Of a stretch of DNA of 64,000 bases, positions 1 through 10,646 are shown piece by piece. Under the pieces are notes generated by a model that saw only the letters and a program-made list of their open reading frames with translations, did not search any database and was not told the DNA's origin. A program made the translations under genes and the position numbers. Every line of letters begins with the position of its first letter. Position 1 is the first letter of the stretch. The DNA is from Chaetoceros tenuissimus (lineage: Eukaryota > Bacillariophyta > Thalassiosirophyceae > Chaetocerotales > Chaetocerotaceae): the NCBI GenBank assembly GCA_021927905.1, contig BLLK01000051.1, positions 1,644,046-1,708,045 of the forward strand, in the 5' to 3' direction.

Positions 1-120
1 GAAAGCATGCGATGCTTCCAATATTGAGCCCAAAATGACAAACATTATGATGAAGAAAGAGGCAAATCTAGTAGAAGCTACAGGGTCTTCTTGTAGTCCT
101 CCTCGCAGAAAACTTTTCAT
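1..120 (-). CDS. 5' end of a signal-anchored protein, cut by window edge
   Basis: Reading the minus strand from the ATG at 118-120 gives 40 codons with no stop before the window edge. Residues 18-34 are strongly hydrophobic (core FFIIMFVILGSIL) and are followed by EASHAF, which looks like a signal peptide or signal anchor. The upstream DNA is AT-rich, as expected ahead of a gene. Nothing of the mature domain is visible, so no function can be given. The call rests only on an open frame with a sensible N-terminus, so it is tentative. Confidence 0.4.
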   Translation of the reverse strand, partial: MKSFLRGGLQEDPVASTRFASFFIIMFVILGSILEASHAF

Positions 121-688
121 GTGCTGCTTTTTTGTAAAAAATGTTCCTCGATTATCTCTTGCCCTGAAAAGGTCTTGACCGTAGATCTGAAGATATTTGA
201 AAAAGCGCTAGTTCTATTCTGCTTATTTTTCTAGGTAGTAGGCAGCTGTGAGGAAAGAGAGTAACAGAGATTTGAGTAATGAGAGAGTAGTAAAGAGTTG
301 TTGTGTGGTTGATGGATGTGCTGATGAACAATGATGATGAAGAAATCTGTCATAACGTGACAAAATACATAACGTCTTCAACGTCTAAATAAGTAGCCAC
401 TTATTAAAAAGGAGTTGATCCTAATTTGTCCACACGCAGAATACTTGTCAACTTCCAAATTCTTTTCATAACATGAAAAAGGAAAAAGATATGTGCTCCA
501 AAATCTTTGTTGCTTAAGTCATGGTACATAGCGAGACTAGGAAATAAGTGTATTCGGGATTTCTTTTTATAAATAAGAAACATTTATTAAAAAAGTAAGT
601 ATTTAAATTTGATCATTGTCCTCTTTGTTTTGAAATACAGAGGCAGTAAAGCAATGCAGATTACAACGGATTTGTACCAATGGGGCTT
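121..688. other. Intergenic, no gene seen
   Basis: This lies upstream of the partial minus-strand gene and downstream of the stop of the minus-strand gene at 689. It is AT-rich with no open frame of note, no tRNA-like fold and no clear repeat. Confidence 0.5.
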
Positions 689-1531
689 TTATTTTGAATC
701 AAAAACAAGGTAGCCTACATCTCCTCTTTGGAAACAAATCATTTCTCCGTCTCTTTTCTTGATTTGCCATGGCTCTTTTTGAAGTTTCATACAAATAGGA
801 GGATTTTCAATAATCACTTTCTTCTTGAAGGGGAAAGTCTGCTCAATTGTCGCTGAATACCATTTAATAGTATAAAGTGTTCCGTCTTTTACAATATCTC
901 CATACCATGTAATGTTCATCCGTCCAAAAGTTTTGATTACAAATCTATCTTGAAGATTAACATTTGCGATAACGGTTTCTTCTCCCTCTTTTTTCTCTTC
1001 CTTTTGCGGTTTCAAAAATAAAATTACTGTAGGTTTCTCAAAAGTCAATAGGAATCTTTTCCAAGTAAAAAATGGTTTACAATATGCACCTGCTTCTTCA
1101 AAATTTGCATATGTTCGATATCGATACTTATGCTCAACTCCAAAAAGTGCCTCGATGTCTTCTTTCGAAATCATATGCTTACTTGGGTCCGATGAAATCG
1201 TAGAAATCCATTCGTTCCATAGTTTTCTATCATTCATGTCAAGCACGAGATTACTTCGTTTGGACACGGTCTTTCTGAGATACTCTACATCAATAGCTTC
1301 ATGTGCTGTCATTACTCCCTTTTCAATTTCTTCTTTTATCATTTCTGGTGATGGAACTTTTTGCATGAGCTCTAGAATCTTTGAGGCACGTCTATGTATG
1401 ATGTGAGAATATGCTGCATATCCTAATGCAGATGAAAAAGATGCGATCAAGCCTGCTAGAGGAAAACCATTTGAGAAAGAAAATGAAGAAAAGAAAAATA
1501 AGGAAATGAATATAGTCGATACTAGTTTCAT
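689..1531 (-). CDS. Unknown secretory or membrane-anchored protein, 280 aa
   Basis: The uninterrupted frame starts at an ATG. Residues 1-21 form a hydrophobic leader (VSTIFISLFFFSS) followed by a second weaker hydrophobic stretch near residues 23-46, so the protein is either secreted or held by an N-terminal hairpin anchor. The rest is soluble. It has a charged Lys/Glu loop near residues 175-185 and a C-terminal part rich in aromatic and beta-prone residues (for example MNITWYGDIV), which could be a small beta-sandwich. I do not recognise a family or catalytic motif. It is a single exon, transcribed away from the spliced gene at 1812 with about 280 bp between the two starts, so the two may share a bidirectional promoter. 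Confidence 0.6.
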   Translation of the reverse strand: MKLVSTIFISLFFFSSFSFSNGFPLAGLIASFSSALGYAAYSHIIHRRASKILELMQKVPSPEMIKEEIEKGVMTAHEAIDVEYLRKTVSKRSNLVLDMNDRKLWNEWISTISSDPSKHMISKEDIEALFGVEHKYRYRTYANFEEAGAYCKPFFTWKRFLLTFEKPTVILFLKPQKEEKKEGEETVIANVNLQDRFVIKTFGRMNITWYGDIVKDGTLYTIKWYSATIEQTFPFKKKVIIENPPICMKLQKEPWQIKKRDGEMICFQRGDVGYLVFDSK

Positions 1532-1811
1532 AGTGAATGCATTATGATCATTATAGTTCTATATTTCAGAATGGGTTCAGTAAATAAATTCCGTGAAAGT
1601 TGAGAGAAGTTTTTGATTGTGTTGCTTCCAACCCCAATGACGTCATTGAAGTTGACATGAAAACGGTATTTCAACTGCTTTTCTCCTTTCACTACTTCAA
1701 TGATGCTACGCTTCTCTTTTTTCAATCTTGTTCTGCACGAGTAATACTCTAAAAGTAAATTTACGCACAAATCACAAATCATTAATAAAATTAAAGTCAA
1801 ATTAGAATAAT

Positions 1812-2655
1812 ATGGAAGCCATTGAAGAAGAAATCGAAGTAGAACTACTAGCCGCATTGGTGGAGAGTATATCGCTTACAAAAGTATACATTGCAAAATT
1901 TGTTGGAGCTTTAATGCTAGTTCGAGGACTCGTGGGAACTCTTGCGCCAGACATGATTGCAAAAGGTCTTGGTGTACAGAAAAATCTCTCATGTACAAAT
2001 GAAAAGCTTATGCGGGAGGCATCTATGACAATGCTATGCGTTCTCATTCTGTTGCATATGGAACGACTTCGGATTGCAGATACCACTAATTGTGAATAAT
2101 TCTATATGGATCACGCATTCCCTCCACTCTATGCTTCATAATCACTCAGCTACAATTGGACCCTCGGTATTTACTGATATCTTTCTTTGCATGGGTTACT
2201 GTCTAGCAGGTGTATACATTGCACTATACGTCCCTGCATATTTTCAAATCATGGAGATTATTCATGCGATGTACTTGATTGTAGGTTTAGGCTTACCTTG
2301 CGTTTTCTTTCCAAAAAAGTCAATTGATTACTTTGGAACGAAATCTACAGATGATCTATCAACCATCATTGTAAATTCATTGGGCATTGGACTTTCGTCA
2401 CTTGGAACTTTATGGCTATATGCATCCTATGCAATCGACGACAAGGAAAGGTTTGATGCAATCACTCAAGAGGATGCCGTTTCTGCTCTGGCATATGGCG
2501 CTGCTGTTAGCTCGTTACTTTACTTTATCAAGATTTTCATTCAAGAAAAGGATCTTGGTGATATCAAAGGTTTTGAAAGAAATATGTCCTCTGCACTTTA
2601 CAAGATGGGTCTTTATATTGTAGTTACTCTACTCCTTCTCTTACCAAATAACTAG
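1812..2655 (+). CDS. Spliced multi-pass membrane protein with internal duplication, 261 aa
   Basis: Two open frames join exactly when a 58-nt intron at 2092-2149 (GTGAAT...CACTCAG) is removed. Exon 1 ends with one base of a Ser codon and exon 2 opens in the right frame, giving 262 codons including the stop. The product has several hydrophobic segments. Its two halves look alike: residues about 27-95 (LMLVRGLVGTLAP then a short loop and MLCVLILLHM) and about 128-200 (MYLIVGLGLPCVFFP then SLGTLWLYAS). The order hydrophobic helix, PD/PKK loop, hydrophobic helix is repeated, suggesting an old tandem duplication of a two-helix unit. I do not recognise the family. The intron call is supported by the splice sites, the frame and the resemblance of the joined halves. 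Confidence 0.6.
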
Positions 2656-3063
2656 CTAGAAGACATGTATTTTTCATGGAACTATGATATACTATATATT
2701 GCGTAAGTATGTTTCGACAAAGAAGTAGCATTTTCGACAAAGTAGCAAGGCGCAAACTAAAAAATTATGTTTATGGTACTGTAATAAACGAATAGTAAAT
2801 ACTCATTTGATTTGCTTCAAACTTATATGGATCGAAGAAATATATAATGTAGAAGAGATTCCTGCGTGTACTTGTGTCTGATTAGATCAAATTATCTAGG
2901 AAAGTCATTGGAAATACGAAATTGTGTCTGTTACATAACCGTAATATAACTGCTGAAGCTATGAACACTTTTTACAAATGTCTCCTTTCTTATCCTCTCA
3001 AACCTTTGCTACTTTTTATTCAATCGCTTTACTTTCTATATACCTTCACAAACTTATATAACG
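2656..3063. other. Intergenic between convergent genes, nothing seen
   Basis: This is AT-rich sequence between the stop of the plus-strand membrane protein and the stop of the minus-strand acyl-CoA reductase. It presumably holds both 3' UTRs. No repeat, RNA gene or open frame stands out. Confidence 0.5.
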
Positions 3064-4531
3064 TTAGAGTCGAGATCTAGATTTCATATGTTGGCTTAAT
3101 CTGTACTTTGGTTTTGGATTGTCAGGCGAGTCTTCGCTGTGTCTGAGCAAGTAGTAATGAATACCTTGGCAAATAAGATGTGCATAATCAACTGGATTAA
3201 AAGTAGGTTCAAAGTCATGGATTGATTGACCTGATATGAAATCATAGCGGTAAAATTGAAAAGGTGCATGAACATCAGCGGTCTTCTGTAGCAAAGGAAC
3301 GATTTTCTCAAGTTTGTTTGCTAGATGTTCTTTTCTTGTGAGGACAAGGATTCTCTTGAGTCGTAAAAGCCTCTTTTGATCCAAGCTAATACTCTTATTC
3401 AAATCCAATTTGTTTGAACGATAGAAAGGTCTAAGAATAAAAGCTTTGCGCTTTCGTGGATTCCAAAAATCTTCCATAGTTTCTATGAAGCTGGCATTAT
3501 CCACACAGTTTTCTTTTCCAGCCGTTATATGAATGACTTTCACCTTACGTACATCACATCTTGCAAGAACAGCATTGATTAGGCAATCGGCAACGTAATC
3601 GCATGGGATGATATCGTAAAGAGACCCCTCATTTCCGATGTTCGTGTGAAGAAATCCCTCTGCAAATAATAGTACAGGTCCATTCACTGCAGTACGACTA
3701 TCAGTCCATCCAGGAGCAGGATAGTGAAGTGAAACGCTGACAATTGAAGGGCGTGCTATTGTCAAGGGAGCACCCTTTGCATTTATTAGCAAGTATGATT
3801 TCACACATATATTTGGAAAAGGTGTATGTATTAGGTTGACCAGCACTTTTCAAAAGTTTCTCTTCTTCCAACTTGGTAAGACCCTTCTTTTTGATCAAAG
3901 TATAAATAGCATCTGCATCTCCATAAGACGAGAAGCAAGTTGAAGATTCATGCAACTCTTCCTTGATATTACCCACTTCCCTCTCTGCTGCAGATGTTGG
4001 CGCGACATAAGCTGTTGAGCAATGCACAAAGTTGATAAGGAACTTGCATTTCTTTGCAAGCGCGAATACATTCAAGGCTGTATCTACATTATTTTCAATA
4101 GCTTCAAGCAAAGTTTGGTCAAAGCCAACATCAGCAGCAAGATTAATGATATGGGTAACGGCATCTATAGAATCATGAGAAGATGAAGTGTCTGAATTCT
4201 CCATGGTCAGTCTCTCGTAATCATCTTTACAAATTCCAAGTCTTTCCTTAGACAGATCTCCGGCAATCGGAATTACTCTGCCTTCGGCAAAAGCTTTTTG
4301 ACAGGCTTTTGATTGAAGACAAGGATTCTGTTTAAGCTGCTGAAAGCGTTCCCTGATATTTGCAATTTTTGCTCCATCAATCCTTTTTGACGTGACTTTT
4401 GGTCTAATTAGAATATATACCTTTTGTACCTCCATTCTTTCGAGTAACATACCAAGTGTAACTTTCCCTATGAATCCAGTCGCTCCGATCAATAGTACAT
4501 TTGTATTTGAGATCATGTTTTTTATCTTCAT
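3064..4531 (-). pseudogene. Fatty acyl-CoA reductase (FAR family), frameshifted
   Basis: The family reduces fatty acyl-CoA to fatty alcohol with NADPH, usually for wax or ether lipids. The N-terminal part (start at 4531) has the Rossmann motif GATGFIGK near residues 17-24, the segment HIINLAADVGFDQ, and the Tyr-x3-Lys catalytic pair in YTFSKYMCE. The C-terminal part has the family's next block, GAPLTIARPSIV, and a FAR C-terminal region with DVHAPFQFYRYDF. The two parts lie in different frames. The switch is at about 3781, only a few codons after the YxxxK block, where family members run straight on, so there is no room for an intron and one extra base is the simplest reading. Joined length would be about 490 residues, normal for FAR. 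It may be a pseudogene, a +1 frameshifting gene, or an assembly error. Confidence 0.75.
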
Positions 4532-4984
4532 TATTTGCTAACAGGTGTATTTTTATGGATAAGATTGAATGCTGAACATCATTCTTGAGAATTGCTTCAA
4601 TATGTCGGGTTTGGGTTTGTAAAGCATTTAGCCTGCCACAAATGAAATGGACCAATAAACTCTCACACCTTAGCGATTCTTCACTTCAAAGAACATATAG
4701 ATAACCACTTAGCATCCTAAACAATAGATACCAGAATGAACATTGTAAAATCAGATAGAATCAACAATAAATCAATAAGAATGCAAAGGTGTGGTGATTT
4801 CTTGTTATTGTATTTCTCATAAAACCCGGAAAGTCATTGGATATGCGAACTCTATTTTGTTCGTCGTTGTTCTTCACTGTTCTTGACGGCAAATTAAAAA
4901 TTCATCTCAAGAACGTAAACTTTAAAAATTACTGTGAATTATCATATTATTATCACACCTATCTCACACCATCATATACACGAA
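4532..4984. other. Intergenic, divergent promoters
   Basis: This separates the start of the minus-strand reductase from the start of the plus-strand phosphatase. It is AT-rich and short open frames in it have no coding features. It probably holds both promoters, but no specific motif is recognised. Confidence 0.45.
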
Positions 4985-5606
4985 ATGATGGCAAACCTCG
5001 ACCCAATGTCAAACGAATTGAAATTATTAAATCTTAATTCCACCAGCAACATTACACTCAACGATCTCAAAAAAACAGCGTTTAAAGCCAAAAAACAACC
5101 TGACGCCAGCAATGAATTGATTGAAGATGCATTTCAGAAACTATCTACACATATTCAATCATTCAAGACGGATCTCAAATTATCTATATTTAGGTCCCCA
5201 TACAATAGCAAGAAACCGAACTGAATTACAAAAACTCCATTGTCAATTCATCATTACCATGACTGCTGAATGCCCTCCAGTATTTCCAGTATTTTTAATA
5301 TAATTAATTGAACATGAATGTACCATACAAGATATTTTACATATCCTAAATCAAGTATATAATTTCGCCAATGATGCCATGAATAAGAAAAAGAATGTAT
5401 TGATTCATTGTGTACAAGGCAAGACTCGATCCGCATGTGCCGTAGTTTATATTTTTGCCAAACGTGAGAATATGTCGATCCATGAATCGTATGAGTATGT
5501 AAAAGGAAAGAGAAGTATTTACATTCCAGAGGATTGGTTGGTATGTTTGCAAGAGCATTTAGACGACGACAGAAATAGGTGCAGTGAGTCGATTCGAGTG
5601 CCTTGA
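4985..5606 (+). pseudogene. Dual-specificity protein phosphatase, broken
   Basis: The Cys-based phosphatase signature HCxxGxxRS is present as HCVQGKTRSA near 5407-5436, followed by the usual helix (AVVYIFAKRENMS) and a YVKGKRS segment like the AYxxVKxxR block of the family. The upstream block LYLGPHTIARN (about 5185-5220) is the typical start of the fold. Two lesions separate the parts. The N-terminal frame from the ATG at 4985 (MMANLDPMSNELK) must shift at about 5175-5185 to reach the LYLG block. An in-frame TAA at 5301-5303 then lies between TAECPPVFP and EHECTIQDIL. The spacing from TAECPP to the HC signature is normal for the family, so the TAA sits inside coding sequence rather than an intron. 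The gene is therefore inactive or mis-assembled. Confidence 0.7.
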
Positions 5607-6682
5607 TGTGTTAAAATCGAGATAAGAATTAAGCTCTGAATCATTATGATCGAGGCTACATGCAGTCTCTATAATTTCAAGATTTTTTCTGTTGCTCTAG
5701 CTTCTTCTAGTTGATGATACACCATTGAACATATAAAAGTACGCTCTCCCCGAGTGACGATTGATTGTTGCAAGTTTGAAATCTATAGAGGAGTCGAGTC
5801 AAGAGGAGATTGATAATTGAGAGCATGGACTATTCAATACAAGTCAATCTATCATGGCCATCTTTCTTTGATTCTTGTTCTCATTTACCATAAGTGCTTT
5901 CTTGTAGATTCATGAAATAGCGCACAAGAGTAAAGAGCTGACTGCAAATTCTAGTATTCATCCTCTTTTGACTGCTAAGTTTCTCCTCTTGTTTATGAAA
6001 AGGACTGCTATCAGCTTCTACATGCATGATATGTGTGAGTCTTTATCTTCATTCCCTCTTCTTTCTCATCTTTCTTTGCATTCTCCATTTGAATTTGCAA
6101 AATTACAACATGGAACACAGTTGGAACACATCACTTCAGTCCTCGAGCACATTCCAGCACAGCACTTGTGCATTATTTCGTAATGATTTTCGGCGTGACA
6201 CAATCTACCGTTTGAACTGCACATGTATTCCTAGCCGTTGGAACAGTACCGCCGTGTCTAATAATCCAATGACTTGCTGTAGTAAGTGTTACGAGAATAT
6301 TTCCTATAACACATATTTTCTTGTCTCATCACATAATCCCATAACCCTTATCATCAAATGACAGATATCAACACGACCAGATTTAAATTCAATCGTGTAG
6401 ATTTTAAATCAGTCTTTAGCCTCATTGACACGTGTGGGGCTTAAGTAATTCAGCTAAATAAGTTGTATGAGATCCGATCGATTTTGTTGTGGATGGACAG
6501 AGGCAGAGAAGGATGTGCAGCTGCCTGTTTTACACAACACAAACATACAACATATATTTCTATTGGAAAGGAATTCAAAGATTTATAGAAGGAGTCTGTT
6601 TTAGAATATTTCAAGAGAGACATTTGAACTACAGACTACAATCATATAAGGGACTGAATCAATCAATAATAACTACAATAAA
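5607..6682. other. Intergenic and 5' leader of the AP2 gene
   Basis: About 1.1 kb without a supportable gene; the small frames here are not protein-like. At about 6435-6465 there is GTGGGGCTTAAGTAATTCAG and a following AGCTAAATAA, which resembles the terminal arm of the foldback element at 21684-22529 (GGGCTTAAGTAA...TTTAGCTC). It may be an eroded solo end of that element family. The last 100 bp before the ATG at 6683 are A-rich, typical of the 5' leader here. Confidence 0.4.
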
Positions 6683-9600
6683 ATGAGCATCAGTCCAAAC
6701 ACAAACACAAACAGAAACACAAGTCAACCTCAACGAAACATTTCCAAAGTTCTCTCCATGGCCAACCAGGAAATTAATATTGATGAATCGACTCTACAGG
6801 CTGCCATGGATGCCGCTTCTTCTCTCAATCATGATTATTCCAAAGACAAGACTAATCATCAGAATGAATTGCCAAGAAGGCTTTTGAACTTTGAACCGAA
6901 TGAAGAGGGTGCTGCTGCTGTCTCTAGTGATCATGCTGCTGGTGATACTAGTGCTGCTAGTGCAAATGCTGTCAAGAGACAACAGAAAGAATCTACTGCT
7001 GATACTAATGCTTTGAAAGAGAGAATGACTAAAGAAGACTCTTCTTCTTCTTCTTCTTCTGGCTCTACTGACCGTCCGAATCACAGCTCGTCTCTTCAGT
7101 CACCGGAATTCAAACTCAAAAAGAATCCAGTCAATACACCAGAAGAATACAGACACTCTTCTTCTCATAACATGTACAACTCCAATTCTTCACTGCAGGG
7201 ATGTACTCCTCTCAAAATGTCTCCATTGGATGGAAGACACTATTCACAAGGAGTCACTCATACAAATATGAATGTACCTCATCCTGCAGTATCTGCACCA
7301 GGAATGCACTCTTCCGGTTTTCCATACCCTTCTCCTGCCAATTATTATCAGAAATACCCGACACAGAAATATTCACCTATCAAGGAGGAATTTCAACCAT
7401 CTCCGCAATTTGAGAATTTTGATGCGTTTGCAAATAATGTATTGAATTCGGGAGGAAGTGAGCATTATTTAATGAGTATGGGGATGAATTCTCCTTGGAG
7501 TGGGGGAATGGGTGTGAATATGATGGGGAGTGTGGGTAGTAGTGGCGGTGTGAATAGGTGAGTAAGAATGAGCGTCAGCGAGCGATGGCGACGAGCGAAG
7601 TGAGGAGCCAGAGCGAACATCAGTGAGCTACGAGTGAGCGAAGCGAAGGAGTGTGTTTCCGAGTGAGCTTCAGCTCACGAGTGTGTTTACATGAGATACA
7701 CAGTTGTACACTTCAGTGTCTTATCGAGTGAGCTTTAGCTCACGAGTGTGTTTACATGAGATAGACAGTACTACGTCTACTCTGTCTTATCGAGTGAGCT
7801 TCAGCTCACGAGTGTGTTTACATGAGATAGGCAGTAGTACAACAATACTGTCTTATCGAGTGAGCTTTAGCTCACGAGTGTGTTTTTCAACTTTTCTTCA
7901 CTTACTCTTCACTTACTCTTCACTTACTCACACTCTTCATCTTTCTACTACAGAAGAGTTCCATACGACTTGCATGATCAGCCAATCTTTAATGAGCATC
8001 ATGATAGTCCCATCAACATTGCAAAGCAACAGTCGAGAACTGCTGCTGCACCTCAGTCTTCTGCTTCTTCTTCTCATCATCATCGTAGATCTACTTCTTC
8101 TACATCACCAGCCAAATACCATACTCCCATCATTACCTCTGGAAATGAAAGGAATCACAAAGGAGAAACTACTGTTCAGACCATGTCTTCTTCTACTGCT
8201 TCCTCTCATAATTATGAGAATTATCATGATGTTTCTTCTGATCAACATCATCCCATGAATTATTATCATAGGCCGTTTGGAATGAGAGGTGCTTCGAATA
8301 GTAATCATAATAGTAATCAGCAGCAGCATCCTCTGGAAGATCCACACATTAGTCCAGCCAAATACGATGCTTCCAATTCTCATCATGGACATGGAAATCA
8401 TCATCCTCATCCTCATGGACATGGACATACTAATCACACAGTCTATGCTACTCCAAACTTTGCTAGATCGACCGATGCCAATGCAAATGCTTCTTCCTCG
8501 GATTCTTCTAGAATGATGCCACCGGCGACTCACTCTGGGAATAAATATGGTGTTCCGAATTCTTCTGGAAGTGGAAGATCCAACATGAGTCATCCAAGTC
8601 AGCATGGAAATCATCACTTGGCACCAAGACAGCCTTCTGCTTCGTATCATGATCCACATTCTTCTCATGCAGCGCATCTAGGGCATCATCCTCATGGACC
8701 GCCATCTTCTTCCTTTCATGCTCCGCCATCGTCACATCATCATCCACATGCGAATTATGGAGCACCACCAAGTCATGCTCCTCATTCACATGATTCTCAT
8801 CATCCTCATCATCATCCTGCACATGCTCATGGACCACATGCTCATGGACCTCCTCCACAGCATCAACATCAGCAATATCCAATGGGAATCAGTCCATACC
8901 ATGGTGCACCAGGATCTTCTCATACACAGCAATTTGGTGGTGGAGGAGTACCACCTCCTCCACAAGGACCACATGGACAATATCCATCTCCATACTACAA
9001 TAACTTCCAAGTGCCAAACAATCGCAAAAGGAAAAAGAATGATAAGCCACCTGGAACCAAGAAGCAAGCTAGAACTCAAAAACGTAAAAAGATGTACTCG
9101 GATTATGTTGGCGTTACTTACAACAAGACTCATGCGAAATATCAAGCTTGCATCACTCATTACAGAAAACAGCACTATCTCGGAAGATACAAATTGGCAT
9201 GTGATGCTGCGAAGTCCTATGATCAAGCTGCTGTACTATTGAAGGGAGATAGTTGGAAGATTAACTTTGATTCCGATGAAGAATACAATACAGCACGTGA
9301 GAAGGAGATCACCGAAATGATTGCCAAGAAGAAGAAGGATATTGAAGAGGATGAGGAGGAAAGTAATGCTTTTGATGAAGCAACGTTCAAAAAGACTTTG
9401 GTAGTTACCTTTTCTTCAGAGGAATCTTTGAAGGATAAACTTGGATTGAATGAGACTGCTGCACCTCCGCCATCTCATATGCAACAGCACAATATGTATG
9501 CGCATCCGCCACCTTCTCATATGCACCATGGAGGATACAATCGTCCATATAGTCATCCTGCGAATCCATATCATGGACATCCAATGGGTATGAATCAAAA

Positions 9601-10117
9601 CTATGGATACGCTCCTCCAAATAGTGCAGATGCTCCATACTCTATCATGAAGCCAAAGGCACCTGTTTCTGGACCAGTTTCTACCCAGCCTCCGCAAACT
9701 CATGGTATGAACTCTGCATCGAAAATGACTAATATGGGACCATCTGCTCAAGGCAAGCTTGATCCTATTACTCCTTCTCCGAATGCACCAGCACTTGCAT
9801 CCAATGATACTCCAGCTCATTCCATGATGATGTCTCCAAACATGAACTTTATGGGAACATCACCTTCTGCCAATTCACTACTGGGAAATAGCATGGGAAC
9901 CCCTCTATCAGTCCTTGGATCGTCCGTGGTTAAGGTCAAGAGAGAAAGCTCTACCCCAAAGGACTTGGAGCATGTATCTGCCAACATGTTTGCTAGCCCT
10001 GATGCCGTTAAAGGTCAGAACAAAAGTTCTATGCAAAATAAGCCTGCTCATTCAGAGGCTGTTTCTGCGTTGTTGGAAATGAGTTCTACAGAGAAGGCAC
10101 CCAAACCTGTTCAATAA
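6683..10117 (+). CDS. AP2-domain DNA-binding protein with huge low-complexity region
   Basis: Two frames join by removing an intron at 7558-7953 (AG|GTGAGT...CTACTACAG|A), giving 1013 codons. One AP2/ERF domain lies at about residues 672-730 (YVGVTYNKTHAKYQACITH, then YLGRYKLACDAAKSYDQAA), with the family's three-strand and helix pattern. A basic stretch with many Lys and Arg at about 643-671 (NRKRKKNDK... QKRKKM) is a likely nuclear localisation and DNA-contact region. Most of the protein is predicted disordered: Ser-rich in exon 1, then a long His/Pro/Gly-rich stretch (about 300-640) with many HPHG and HHP runs, and a Met/Pro/Asn-rich tail. AP2 proteins are expanded in diatoms; targets are unknown. 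The His-rich part might bind metal or drive condensates, which is speculation. Confidence 0.85.
7660..7884 (+). repeat. Palindromic tandem repeats inside the AP2-gene intron
   Basis: Four copies of CGAGTGAGCTTTAGCTCACG (or TTCAG in the middle) start near 7660, 7725, 7791 and 7857, a period of 65-66 bp. GTGAGCT and AGCTCAC form a perfect 7-bp stem with a two-base loop. Between the palindromes each unit carries a second imperfect hairpin ending CTTAT, for example GACAGTA...TACTGTC. The preceding 100 bp are degenerate GAGCGA-like repeats. The whole array lies in the intron, where it doubles the usual distance between splice sites. Confidence 0.8.
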
Positions 10118-10646
10118 ATTGAATCATTGGGGATTCAATATAATGAAAACGAGGAAAGAATGAATTACATATATATAGAATACAATCTTAAGTTATTAGA
10201 TTTCCTCTACACAACACCTCTGACTGTTTCTGTAGTATTGCTTTTCTTGGATGTTCTATGGTATTGCAGACTCTAGTGCTTTTGAATAAAGGAATGCTGA
10301 TAATCCAGCAATTTTAGTCATTGCCTCGTGCCTTTGAAAAAGTTAGGTTATGGTTCTTGTCGTCAGCGCAATTGTGGAAAAAGTCTTTTACGGTATGCCT
10401 CTTTATGAAAATGCCATCTTAACCAATGCTCGAAATGTGGAATAAAGCCTCCAAGACTTCTCTTGCTTACTATGTGCTATTTGTATTTGCAACCTTCAAA
10501 GAGATCGCAAAAGAAGAGTGACCTGAAATTTTTTTATCGGGAATGGATGAATAATAAAATGTAAATACATAGCAGTGATGAATATCGTTGAACTAGTTTT
10601 GTTCTAAATTACTGTTAATTGTTGAAAGTGCATTCAGGAAGCGGCG
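10118..10646. other. Intergenic between convergent genes, nothing seen
   Basis: This lies between the AP2 gene stop and the stop of the minus-strand GT-like gene, and presumably holds two 3' UTRs. No open frame, repeat or RNA gene is supported. Confidence 0.5.

Noticed and set aside
3775-3790. An intron to explain the reductase frame change
   Set aside because: The conserved blocks on both sides are at normal family spacing, so nothing can be removed.
5270-5335. An intron to remove the TAA in the phosphatase
   Set aside because: GT and AG pairs exist, but removal would delete residues that fit the family spacing.
7660-7884. Palindromic repeats as a CRISPR array
   Set aside because: Nuclear eukaryotic sequence inside a spliced intron, spacers are related to each other and no cas genes are present.
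8105-9820. Long antisense frames over the AP2 gene
   Set aside because: They mirror the His-codon-rich coding strand (CAT/CAC read as ATG/GTG) and have no protein features.
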